Source: Cycas panzhihuaensis | Lineage: Eukaryota > Cycadophyta | Direction: 5' to 3' | Assembly (NCBI GenBank): GCA_023213395.1 | Contig: CM041465.1 | Span: 56,055,741 to 56,119,740, forward strand | Length of the DNA stretch: 64,000 nt | In this document: piece by piece, positions 10,074 to 21,060 of the stretch | Layout: each line of letters begins with the position of its first letter | Numbering within the stretch: position 1 is the stretch's first letter | The notes under the pieces: generated by a model | Database searches by the model: none | The model's input: the letters and a program-made list of their open reading frames with translations, nothing else | What the model was told of the DNA's origin: nothing | Program-made: the position numbers and the translations under genes

Positions 10074-10498
10074 ATGGCATCTCAAATGCTCCTTTCAAAC
10101 ACCATTAAACTTAATAGGATAAACAACTTTATACCATAGAAGAAGCAAGTCAAAAACCTACTTATCATGAACAAATTTTGGGCCTATGTTAATGGAAACA
10201 TACATCTTCTCGTTCCTATACTAAACCCTAATGATGCCACAAAATCAATCCCACCTAATCCTATAGCCTTATAAAACTTCAAAGCTAAGGACAATATAGC
10301 ATTATCCTTCCTCCACTTGGCAGTTGAAGACCAAGTGGATCAGAACATTAAAATTGCCCAAACATCTCATGAGGCATGGAAAATACTATGTTCTCTCTAT
10401 GAGAGAAAAGATGAATCTAGATCTTTGATACCCAAAGCTTGTCTATTTGCCATGCCTTTTGTCAGAAATATTACCAATCATTTAATTGAAGTTAAAAT
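10074..10498 (+). pseudogene. Copia A gag, N-terminal piece
   Basis: ATG at 10074 opens a frame (MASQMLLSNTIKLNRIN) that is typical of copia gag starts. It continues through two stops to AVEDQVDQNIKIAQTSHEAW and LYERKDESR, the usual copia gag core. It is cut at 10498 by the insertion of copia C and resumes at 16895. Gag forms the particle shell. Confidence 0.8.
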
Positions 10499-10855
10499 TG
10501 TTCGGGAACATGAAAATATATACATGTTCCCATCTAAAGGATCTTTTAACCATACATAGCAAGCACAAGAAAAATATACACAGAAGACATACATGTAATA
10601 CGTGATATACATGGGAAAACCCTTTCGGGAAAAAACCCACCACAAAAGGATCCTCAAGAGATCGTTGATTATTTCACAATGAATACTTGGATATGAATAT
10701 ACAAGGCCTCAAGGCTTTTATACACTCCAAGAGGTGTCAACCGATTAGGGTTGTGACCCTCTGAATAAGTCGCACATTTTGGCTCGCACCCTTTCACCCA
10801 ATTAAACCACATTAACATTAATTAAGTAGATTAATAATTAACTACCACGTTAACA
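10499..10855 (-). repeat. 3' LTR of copia C
   Basis: 357 bp, TG...CA in either reading. On the minus strand it starts TGTTAACGTGGTAGTTAATT and contains a TATAAA-type box. It matches the LTR at 16536-16894. Confidence 0.93.
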
Positions 10856-10867
10856 TTCCCCCTTAAT
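10856..10867 (-). promoter_or_regulatory. Polypurine tract of copia C
   Basis: On the minus strand it reads ATTAAGGGGGAA immediately before the 3' LTR. The B copy has TTAAGGGGGGA at 24181-24191. Confidence 0.8.
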
Positions 10868-11019
10868 GTGAATATGGGGAACCTGCAACGTGTAGTAGTT
10901 GAGCTATAATGAAGGCCGGGACTATCCTGCAACTTCTTTATCCTTGTCGATACATCCCCTCCTCAAGGATAACATTGGTGAGTCCAAGTCCGATACGCAT
11001 CTTCATGAATTGATCTTCA

Positions 11020-14000
11020 GCGAGTGGGCTAGTGAACATGTCTGCAAGCTATAATTCACTCAGACAATAGTCGATCTATAGCTTCCCTGACTTGATCTTC
11101 TCACGAATGTAATGGTGATGAATCTCAATATGCTTCGTACGTGCATGAAACTCTAGATTCTTCGATGCATTTAATGGTACTCTAATTATCTACAAAGAGA
11201 ATTGGATGTCTATTGGAAACGCTAAGAAATTCTAAGAGACCTTACAACCATACTGATTCTTTCACACCAACACTGAGTCCTTGATATTTTGCTTCTATAG
11301 AAGATAACGCCACTGTCTATTGCTTCTTTGACTGCCATGAAACAAATCCATTGCCAATACTAAACAGATATCTAGCAGTAGACTTCTGATCGTGAGAATC
11401 TCCTCCCCAATCAGCATCTGTGTAGTCATGCAACCTGATCTTCTTACCTCGCCAGATTCAAGACCAAAATTGATTGTCCCTTTCAGATATTTCAGAATCT
11501 GCTTTATTGGCACCAAATGAGGCTCCTAAGGATTCTGCATGTAGCGAGAAACCAATCCAATAGCGTATGCGATATCTGGCCTGGTATGAGTCAAATAAAT
11601 GAGACTCCCTACCAACTGGTGATATTTTGTGCCATCTACAGAAGGTTGGGCCATATCCTTCTGCAATCTTGCATCTTTTACACATAGTGTTGCAACAGGT
11701 TTACAGTGTTGCATCCCAAATCTCTCCAGTAAGTTCTTCATATAATGCAATTGCAATAATACGATCCTATCTTCCATCTGCCTGATCTGAATGCCCAAGA
11801 AATAGTGAAGTTTCCCAAGATTTTTCATGTCAAATGAAGCTCCCAAATTAGATTTCACTTCAGTTATAGCCTTACCATGATTACCGTTGATGATTAGATC
11901 ATCCACATACACCACGCAAGCAACTACAGAAGTCCCTCTTCTTTTCACATACATATTTGGGTCAAGTTTCAGAATTTCAAAACCTTCAGCTTTCAACTTG
12001 GCATCCATCTTCTCATACCAAGCACGAGGTGTTTGTTTTAGGCCATAGATTGACTTTTTCATATGGTAAACAAGATGCTCCTGGCCATCCTTAATGAATC
12101 CCAGAGGCTGCAACATGTATATCTCCTCCTTTAGATCCCCATTAAGGAATGCGGACTTAACATCCATCTGGTGTAACTCTCAATCTAATGCAACTGCTAA
12201 GGAAATGAGTAAGCAGACCGTTGTCATTCTGGAGATTGGTGCAAATGTCTCCTCGTAGTCAATTCCTTCTTTTTGCTTGAATCCTTGCACAACAAGTCTA
12301 GCCTTGTACTTGTCCACCTCTCCATCAGAGCGAAACTTTGTTTTATAGACCCACTTGCTTCCAACAAGATTCTTCGACGGAGGTAGTGGGACCAAATCCC
12401 ACGTATCATTCTTCATCAAAGAACTATACTCTTCCTCCATTACAGCTCTCCATCGTGGATCTCCTTTTACTTCAGTAAACGAATCAAGATCATTAGAGTC
12501 ATTGGTGTCTACTAGTAGAGTTCGACTGGCATGCTGACTTCTGGTTCATCTGTCATAAGTTAGGGTTTGCATCGCCACACTAGAATCTTCAAGAGTTTTC
12601 CTTGCCCATAAAGGTATAGAAGGAGCCATTGCTGGTGGTACTTCTTGTTGTGGTGGCTCCTCACTATTACTTGTCCCACTTGGTCCTTCTTCCTCAGGTG
12701 CTACAACGACTGGCTCATTGTCCTCTTCCCTTAAAGAATCTGGGAATAGGAGAAGGGGAGGGTAAAAATGCTCCCCTAATGCTCTTTCAGCATGATACGT
12801 CACTGACTCGTCAAATTTAACAGCCCGACTAACCATAATCTTCTCCCCCTGTGGATCCCATAGTCTGTAGGCTTTGTTCTCTATGCAATACCCTATGAAT
12901 ATACACTTCAGACTCTTTCGATCCAGCTTCTTGTGGGTATCATCACGGATGTGGGCATACGCAATACACCCATATGTACTCAAATGGCTAATGGTAGGCT
13001 TTCAACTGGTCCATTTTTCTTTGGGGGTCATACTGCGAATTGTTGGAGTGGGTACCCTGTTCAAAATATAAACAACAGTCGCCACAGCTTCTGCCCAAAA
13101 CTTTAGTGGTAGGTGTTTAGCGTGTACCATACACCTCGCCATCTCCATCATGGTACAGTTCTTTCTTTCAGTAACTCCATTTTGTTATGGCGTATATCGG
13201 ATTGTAAACTCCTGCTTTATACCATGGTTGCGATAAAACTGTTTAAATGCATGATTGTCATATTCCTTACCATTATCACTTCATAAAGTTTTTATTTTCT
13301 TATCGCTTTCATTTTCAACCATCACTTTCCAATCACAGAAGCGATCAAATACGTCTGACTTGTTCTTGAGAAAATAAACCCAGGATTTCCTGGTGTAATC
13401 ATCCACAAACACAAGTGTATATCTGCCCTAATATCAAGGGTTTGGCAAAGGGTCCCATAATATTTAAGTGCACAAGCTCCAGCTTCTCCTTGGCTCTCCA
13501 GGCGTTATCCCGAGAAAAAGGATAGTGGTGATGCTTTCCACACATGCATCCTTCACATACATCGTCTAAGTAGAAAATCGATGGCAGCCCTTCCACCATC
13601 TTTAACCTTCTTAGAAGTACAATACTCCTATAATTAAGGTGCCGGAGGTAATTGTGCCATAATTTACTTTTGTCATCCACGCTGGCAATAAAGGCATAGG
13701 ACTTCTTCTGAGATTGAAACTTTTCAAACACCCAGAAGTTGTCCCTGACTTCCTCGGTAGCTACGATAGCAAAGTTCTGTTTTGGGTCCTTTATTAGGCA
13801 CTTATCATTATAGAGCTCAACTTTCATACCTTGTTTGCAGATCTCTCGAGAAGATAGAAGGTTTAACTACATCTTGGGTACATAATATAATCCAAAAAAC
13901 TTACCTCTTACAATGGAAACTTCACTGATACCATCAACCAGCAACATGCGAGCATCTCCAAGAATGATCTTGGCACCACTTTGATTTGATTTCAATGTAT

Positions 14001-14099
14001 CAAAGTCCTACCTCTGGTAAGAGATGTGCTTCTATGCTCTAGAACCGAGTACCCAATAGTCTCTGCGATCTGTTTCGACTAACAAGGTCTGTGCTTGGA
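11020..14099 (-). pseudogene. Copia C pol: protease, integrase, RT, RNase H, broken
   Basis: Order on the minus strand: protease remnant with WVLGSRA near 14040, where the catalytic Asp of the usual DSG is Gly; a pre-integrase zinc region with HNYLRHLNY (13650) and CEGCMCGKH (13540); integrase core; then the region with KCIFIGYCIENKAYRLWDP (12870). RT runs from TWDLVPLPPSKNLVGSKWVY (12410) through MDVKSAFLNGDLKEEIYM (12167) to YVDDLIING (11910), so the catalytic YVDD is intact. The RNase H end near 11020 matches the B copy. Stops and frameshifts lie near 13399, 12983, 12545, 12180 and 11525. The 12167-11526 stretch is the best-preserved part, 213 codons without a stop. Confidence 0.93.
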
Positions 14100-14919
14100 T
14101 GCAATGAGCAGCAACACTCTTTCCTTTGTCATCCTGGTTACCTTTACGCTTATCACGACATTTAAACCAACAATTCTTCTCGAGATGACCATCCTTCTTG
14201 TAGTAATTGAACTTTCCATTAAACTTCTTCTTGTCTTGAGAGCTTTCTCCAGACCGTTGTGTGATATTCTCCTCCTTAGGGGCCTCCTTCATCTGAGATT
14301 TCATGGCTAAGGCCTGACTTAAACCAGAACCTCCAACCAAACCATGATGTTTGAGCTTGGCATCCTCTGCTAGAATTAGGTTTTTTAACCTATCAAAATT
14401 TTCTACCTGCATCACTTTGTCTCTACCATAAATGGTCTGGAATGTGGCAAATGCAGTTGCCAGTTTCAACATGATTATCACAAATAAGAGTGCATCATCG
14501 ATCGAGTTCTGCTTTAACTCTTCTACCTTGTTCTTCAAGTCAGTTATTTTATTTAGGTAGGAGTTGATATTGTTCTCATCTTCAACTTTTGAATTGAGAA
14601 GTTCCAACATCAGAGCAAGATGCCTATTCGTCTTCTTCTTCTCAAAAGTATCACACAACTTCATCCAAATCTCGACTGGGTCATCCAGATTATGAACTAG
14701 AGCTTTCTAGTCGAGTGTCAGTGAGAGTTTCAATAATCCAATGGCCATATATTGGTTCTCTTTAAGTTTGATACACTCCTTATGGTCAAGTGGGACTGAA
14801 ACAAGCTTCGCCTTGGTGATTCCCCAGAGTTGGTTCACCATCAAAATAAGCTCTACATTAGCCTTCCATTCGTTGAAATTGTTACCATTAAAGATAACTT
14901 TAGGCATAAGCTTCTCCAT
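14100..14919 (-). pseudogene. Copia C gag
   Basis: ATG at 14919 gives MEKLMPKVIFNGNNFNEWKA, the start shared with copia B (20264). The helical core (KKKTNRHLALMLELLNSKVED) follows after stops near 14706 and 14664. The zinc knuckle near 14190 keeps only the His and last Cys (KDGHLEKNCW); the first two Cys are Phe/Tyr (FNYY). In B the opposite pattern is seen. Gag packages the element RNA. Confidence 0.88.
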
Positions 14920-16524
14920 CTCGAACGACAGGCTACAATATGAAGCACACAACACCAAACGAACATATTAAGGATGAAAATGCACCCTTGTGACCTCCTC
15001 TACCTCACGAGCACGCTTCTAAAGGGACCCAACACAGATTATATCCATGTTAAGTGAGCCACCAACTGTTTTCTTCTCTTATCCATCAACAAATATCCTT
15101 AAATAGCCATTAAATATCACAACTAACACTTCAAAATGGATTAAAACATGTGCTCTAGAACAAAGACGCCCCCATATGATGATGGTGCATGGTCTCCAGG
15201 TCAAAAAATTTAAAAAAAAAACTCCTTGATTTTCACTCAAAATAGTTCAAGGACACATCAAGTATCTCTCACTATTGATGTGCATCAATGGTTTAAAGGG
15301 ATTTTATAAAGTCGAATTGAGATTGGAATATGCCAAAAGACATATTCCAAAAGTGACGACTTTTCAAGGAACTCGTGCCTTTTTAACTTAAGCCATATGC
15401 TTAAGTATCCTCGAAAAGTCACACTACTTGAGGAGAGGGACGTGGCTATTAAACACACCTTGCAGTTCTATACGCTGTCACCAAGTGGTCTATATCATCC
15501 AGATATCGGTAAGGCTTCAATGAAGCCAAGACATGTTCATCGAGTACTTGGACAAACCTCTAAATGTACCACAATTATCAACAAACTAACACACAAAGCA
15601 CCCAGCCAAGAGGAAATGCACCCAGCCTCCTTGGATCAGCGCCAAATTAGATCTGAACAGGCAAACAACCTCCTTGAAAATGACCTAGTCGACTTTTAAA
15701 GGTGCTCGGACACTAAGAAAATAACTCAGCCAATCTTAGACAGTCACAAAGAGCGCCCAACCAGTCCTAAATTCACCTAGCCACTCTCCAATCACATCAA
15801 AATGCACTCAGCCATCATCCAAGGCACTAAAAACAGGCTTAGAACAATCAGACAACCTTTATTTAATGTACGCACACCTTAGCAAGTCACACAAACAGGC
15901 CAATAACTTAACAACACCAAGATGTCAGCTTAGAAGTGCATTTTCAGTGCAGATATGAGGTCATATACCCATAGATAGAGATGCTACAACTCAAAAATTT
16001 TAGTGAAAGATGCCTTATACTGCTATGTATTTCTCTTAATCTTAGTATAGAGGACTAAAAACTATCTAAAAAGACTCTAATCTCTTTCTTATACAGACTA
16101 ACGAAGGCAACACCATAAGAAGCTTTGTTTTTATTGAGTTTTATAGTGCTTTGAGTGGGAATACCCCAGACTTACTTGTATGGAAAGAGGGCTTTCCTTA
16201 ATGTCACTGAATCACCATCAGTACGTGTTTTGCATGCTTGAATCACCTCAACAGATCATCAATCGTCTTCGGATAACCCCAAATGGGCTAACTCCAACCA
16301 CCAACGTGGTCTTCACATCTGAATATAGACTCCAATAACCCTTACACTCTATCGAATAGTGATCTCCACTGCTCCAACAACCATTGAATTTTCTCAGGCT
16401 CGCTTTACACGATGCTGGGGTTGATGGACCCTCAAAACTCGGCTTGGGTCAGATGGTGTTACCCAGCAACCAACGATTCCACCGCCCCACTCACCGTCAA
16501 GCTTCAGCCAGCAAGACCCTATCG
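14920..16524 (-). other. Copia C untranslated leader
   Basis: About 1.6 kb between PBS and gag. It aligns in blocks with the B leader (18759-20263) and, near the PBS, with the leader at 61978-62369. An open stretch at 15397-15699 on the other strand has no recognised domain and looks incidental. It contains the hairpin at 15325-15348. Confidence 0.7.
15325..15348 (-). repeat. Leader hairpin of copia C
   Basis: Element-sense arms GGAATATGTC and GGCATATTCC around a TTTT loop. All ten pairs form, one of them T-G. The B leader has the same hairpin at 19831-19854 with one fully compensated pair change. Confidence 0.8.
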
Positions 16525-16535
16525 CCTCGATACCA
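16525..16535 (-). promoter_or_regulatory. Primer-binding site of copia C
   Basis: Minus strand TGGTATCGAGG directly after the 5' LTR. It resembles the initiator-Met-tRNA site TGGTATCAGAG found in plant copia elements. Confidence 0.8.
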
Positions 16536-16894
16536 TGTTTAGGAACATGAAAACATACACATGTATTTCCATCCGAAGGATCTTTTAACCATACACAGCA
16601 AGCACAAGAAAAATATACACAGAAGACATACACAGAACACAGGATATACGTGGTAAAACCCTTTCGGGAAAAAACCCACAACAAAAAGATCCTTGAGGGA
16701 TTGTTGATTATTTCACAATGAATACTTGGATATGAATATACAAGGCCTTAAGGCTTTTATACACTCCAAGAGATGTCACCCGATTAGGGTTGTGACCCTC
16801 TAAATAAGTCGTACATTTTGGCTTGCACCCTTTCACACAATTAAATCACATTAACATTAATTAAGTGGCTTAATAATTAACTGCCACGTTAACA
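16536..16894 (-). repeat. 5' LTR of copia C
   Basis: 359 bp, minus strand TGTTAACGTGGCAGTTAATT...TTCCTAAACA. TATAAA-like box on the minus strand at 16756-16761. It is followed on the right by the target duplication AAAAT. Confidence 0.93.
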
Positions 16895-18372
16895 AAAATA
16901 ATTTAAAACCAGTTGATTATCCTTGGTGAGCCACCTTCCAATCTTTACTTGATTTCTAGCATAAAAAACATTCTACCTATTGAATACAACTCCTTTGTAT
17001 ACAAGCTATATGATAATTACTCAAAGATGGACTTTATAACCTTTGATGGGCTCTTGTTTCAAGAGGAGAATATACTTAACTGACTACAGGTGACATCAAC
17101 ATCTGACTCAGCTTCTGCCTTTGCAGCCTGCAACTTAGAAAAGGGCAAGATTGTTGATAGAGTAGGCCAATAACTTAGTTAGCAATAAAATCTAGTTCAA
17201 CACTTAGACTCTCTCTCTATATTACAAGAGTTATATTAGTAGCCAACTCAATAGAAACTTATTGGCACCTCCTTCTCCTCCTGTCCAACTCAGCGGTCTC
17301 ATCAATTTCAACATCAACCACAAGGATAGTCTCAAAAGAATTAATAGGGCAAACCAAATGTCACCTGCCTTTAATGTAATAAAACTAGACATCTAGATGT
17401 TGAATGCAAGAGATGATAAACTGATTTACAACTCTTGTAGAACCGAGGGAGCCAAGTATATGGGTCATATTATCAATAACCACCCCCCGCATTTATTAAT
17501 GAGGAGCAGCCTCATACCATCAAGGAGGTCCTAGTTATACTCAATAAAGAAAAGGAGTTTCTTATCAATAATAAGGACTATGCCCTTCTCGAGGAGGCCC
17601 TTATTAACAATAAGGTCGTCCCTTTAAACAACAAGAAGGCCCTTCCTACCCACAAGGGGGGCTATCATACTAACCTCAAGGTCAGTTCTATTAGAAGAAT
17701 TAGAATCCAAGGCCTACATAAGGACAAAGACCTCAAAACAGACAATGGTTCTTAAATAGAAATCAAAGGAACTAACAAAATAATAAAAAACAAGGTGTCA
17801 ACATGGGAGATGGTTAGGACTCCTCCTCCCATAACTTGTTTTTTGCAGCACTATCCCCATAGCTTGATGAGACCACGTGGCTCTTTGATTCTAGTATAAT
17901 GAGACACATGACAGGTTCAGAATAAATGTTGGAAGAGACTCAACCAATCCACACTCAAACAGTAACATTTGGGGACAACTTGACTTACAATATAACCAAA
18001 ATTGGTAAGACACTAATAACATTGAAGGACTCTAATATTGGACACCACATAAGCAATGTGTTCCTTGTACCCGGTATGAAGATAAACCTTCTTTTCATCA
18101 TCTAAATGGACAAGTAAAACTTAGATGTCCTCTTTAGCCAGGGCATTTACAAAATTACAGACCATGCTATAGGCAAATTAGTGGCCATAAGACATGAAGA
18201 TGATGGCTTATATAGGTTGTATGGAGTTCCCCTTGCCACTATATTACAAAATGAATCCTCAAATCAATCTGATAAGGGGAAGGATATAATTGATGAAGAG
18301 TCCCCCTGCATACAAGAACCTAGAGAATGCTCCCATTCAAAGGATAATGTAATCACAAATATCTCCAAGGAC
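16895..18372 (+). pseudogene. Copia A gag C-terminal half and protease region
   Basis: The gag frame resumes with NQLIILGEPPSNLYLISSIK, then ITFDGLLFQEE near 17040, a normal copia gag ending. A stretch at about 17490-17730 is rich in Gly, Gln, Pro and Ser with recurring GGPSY-like words and many stops; I do not recognise it as a domain. Protease appears at 17876 as TWLFDSSIMRHMTGSE, where DSS stands for the catalytic DSG. The following NVFLVPGMKINLLFI (18058) is the standard segment before integrase. The piece ends at 18372 with the B target bases; integrase resumes at 24565. Confidence 0.82.
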
Positions 18373-18745
18373 TGCTAACGTGGCAGTTAATTATTAAGCC
18401 ACTTAGTTAATGTTAATGTGGTTTAATTAAGTGAAAGGGTGCAAAGCCAAAAGGTGTAACTTATTCGGAGGATCACAACCCTAATCGAGTGACACCTCTT
18501 GGAGAGTATAAATGCCTTAAGGCCTTGTATATTCATCATTGAATATCATTGTATCAATCCATTGTGCAATAATCTAAGAGATCCATCAAGGATCCTTTTT
18601 GTAGTGGGCTTTTTCCCGAAAGGGTTTCCCATGTATATACTATATATTGTGCATCTATTTTATGTGTTTCTATTTGTTGCTTATTGTGTATGGTTAAAGA
18701 TCCTACGTATGGGAACATTTGTGTATGATTTTATGTTCCTGAATA
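18373..18745 (+). repeat. 5' LTR of copia B
   Basis: It begins TGCTAACGTGGCAGTTAATT and ends CCTGAATA (TA for the usual CA). TATA box TATAAAT at 18507-18513. It pairs with 24192-24564. Confidence 0.93.
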
Positions 18746-18758
18746 TGGTATTAGATCC
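18746..18758 (+). promoter_or_regulatory. Primer-binding site of copia B
   Basis: TGGTATTAGATCC directly after the LTR, a slightly mutated initiator-Met-tRNA site. The adjacent CGTAGGGTCCTACA recurs in the leader at 61978. Confidence 0.85.
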
Positions 18759-20263
18759 GTAGGGTCCTACATACTTAAAGCTTGATGGTGAGTGGGGCAG
18801 TGGGATTGTTAGTTGCCGGGTGATGCTGTTTGACCTAAGACGAGTCTTGAGGGTCCATCAACCCCAAAGATCATGCGTAAGGCCTGAAAATCAATGGTTG
18901 TTGAAGCAGTGAAATTCACTATTCAATAGAGGATAAAGGTTTTTGGAGTTAATAACCAAATGTGAAGACCACCTTCATGGATTGAGTTGGCTCGTTGAGG
19001 GCCATCCGGCTAGTTGATAACCTGTTTGGGTAATTCAAGCCAGTGGAGCATGCATTGATGGTGATTCAGTGATGATAAGGATAGCCATCCATATACATAA
19101 GTAAGTCAGTCATTTTCCCACTTAAAACACAACAAAATTCAAAAAAGGGGAGCTTTTTCTGGTGTTACCTTCATTCACCTATATAATGTAGAGATTAAAG
19201 CCTTTTCAGACTATTTTCAGCCCTCTATACTAAGATTAGGCAAAGTACACATTAGTATAAAGCATCTTCTACTGTAATTTTGAGTTGTAGTTTCTCTTTC
19301 TTTGGGTATGTGACCCTATATCTACACTGAATGCACACTTTTGAGATGGCATCTTGGTGTTGTGAAGTAGCTAGGCTAATTGTGCACCATTTTTAGACTT
19401 GTGTACTCAAAACTAGTGTGATACAATTGTATTAAAGGCTGTGCTAGTGCTGTCTATGGTATCTGGGCATTATTCTATCCGGCTAGGTACTAGGTTGTCT
19501 TTGTTGGGTGCTTCTCTATGTTGATCGAGCATCATGGAGCATTATTTATCATGTTTGGGGTTGCTTACCAGTTATTCAAGTTTATACCAGTCTGCATCCA
19601 TTGCCCACCGTTGATTTGTAAGGCACTTTTTATGGTTGCCTCGTCCCCGTTGGGCTACCGCACGTCATCACGCATATAATCTCACTCTGCAAGAGATTTC
19701 GAAGGGTTTATATTTGATTAAATATAACCCTTGGAACCTTACATGTATTTAAACACATCTTTTTTTTGGTATTTTAACATGTGTGTTAAGTGAAGAGGTG
19801 TGGAAGATTTTAGAAAGTCACACTTTTTCTAGAATATGCCTTTTGGCATATTCTTCCTATTGAAAGATTATTGAAGGCCATTAGACCATTGATACGTTAT
19901 TGTATTATACCTATAAGTGAAGTGCTTTGTATATATTTGGACCCCTCATGAGCCGTTTTTTGTGTGGATTGAGGCATTTTTTGTGATTTTCTGACTTGGA
20001 GACCGTGTACCTTCACCTTATGGAGCTGACCTTGTACCTTGAGCATCGTTTCACTTGCCTTAATGCTCTTTTTTGGTGCTATTCAAATGTGTTCGTGGTC
20101 TATTTGGAGGTTGAAGCAGTCAGTGACCTACATCTACAAGTACAATCAATGTTTAAGGCCTCCGAGGATTACTCTCAAACTAAAGGAGAACACAGGAGTG
20201 CAGTTCTGTCCTTAATATAATCTTCTAGTGTCATGTGATTCATATTATAGCCTATTATTCAAG
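18759..20263 (+). other. Copia B untranslated leader
   Basis: 1.5 kb without a recognisable gene. Blocks align with the C leader and the 61978-62369 leader, e.g. GGATTGAGTTGGCTCGTTGA near 18979. The conserved hairpin at 19831-19854 lies about 410 nt before the gag start. Confidence 0.7.
19831..19854 (+). repeat. Leader hairpin of copia B, perfect 10-bp stem
   Basis: Arms AGAATATGCC and GGCATATTCT around TTTT. Compared with the C copy, the outer pair A-T is replaced by G-C, and a C-G pair is T-G in C, so pairing is preserved in both. Confidence 0.85.
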
Positions 20264-21060
20264 ATGGAGAATCTCATGCCTAAGGTTATCTTTAACGGCA
20301 ATAATTTCAGCAAATGGAAGGCCAATATGGAGCTTATATTGATGGTGAACCAACTTTGGGGAATCACTAAGGTGAAGCTTGTTTCAGTTCCACTTGACCA
20401 TAAGGAGCATATCAAACTTGAAGAAAAGCAGTTTGTGGCTAATGGATTATTGAAACTTTCACTGGAGCCAGACTAGAGAGCACTGGTTCACAATCTAGAT
20501 AACCCAATCGAGATTTGGACAAAGTTGTATGATACTTTTGAGAAGAAGAAGATGAATAAGCATCTTGCACTAATGTTAGAACTACTCAATTCACAAGTTG
20601 AAGATGAGAACAATATCAGCTCCTACCTGAATAAAATAACCAACTTAAGGAACAAGCTAGAAGAATTGAAGCAGAACCCGATCGATGATGCGCTTTTGTT
20701 TGTGATAATCATGTCAAAGCTGTCAGCTATGTTTGCCACATTCCAGACCATTTATGGTAGAGATGAAGTGATAGAGGTAGAAACTTTCGATAAACTCAAA
20801 AACCTAATTCTAGCAGAGGATGCCAAGCTAAAACATCATAGATTACTTGGTGGATCTTCATCAAGTCAGGCCCTAGCCATGAAAACTCAGAGGAAGGAGG
20901 TTGTTAAGGAGGAGAAGTTCATACAAAGGTTTGTAGAAAGCTCTCAAGACAAGAAGAAGTTTAATGGAAAGTGTAATTGCTGCAAGAAGGATGGTCACCA
21001 CGAAAAGAACTATTGGTTCAAGCATCGTGACAAGCACAAAAGTAACTAGGATGATAAAGG
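20264..21060 (+). pseudogene. Copia B gag
   Basis: ATG at 20264 (MENLMPKVIFNGNNFSKWKA). One reading frame is kept through the core (LALMLELLNSQVED) with a TAG at 20474. The zinc knuckle near 20975 keeps both first Cys and the His (CNCCKKDGHHEKN), but the last Cys is Tyr. It is preceded by a Lys-rich basic stretch (SQDKKKFNGK). Confidence 0.9.

Larger units (their letters stand above)
10499..16894 (-). mobile_element. Ty1/copia element C, complete structure, minus strand
   Basis: LTRs at 10499-10855 and 16536-16894, PBS at 16525-16535, purine tract at 10856-10867, gag and pol in the order gag-protease-integrase-RT-RNase H on the minus strand. The 5-bp target duplication AAAAT is exact on both sides (10494-10498 and 16895-16899). 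The two LTRs are visibly closer to each other than the two LTRs of B, so C looks younger. It is the same family as B (18373-24564), in opposite orientation. Confidence 0.95.

Noticed and set aside
15397-15699. 100-codon open frame on the plus strand within copia C
   Set aside because: It lies antisense to the leader and has no domain; B has no counterpart.
18499-18762. Open frame across the B 5' LTR and PBS, similar to 24336-24578 and to the minus strand at 16394-16684
   Set aside because: These are translations of the same LTR, not a gene.
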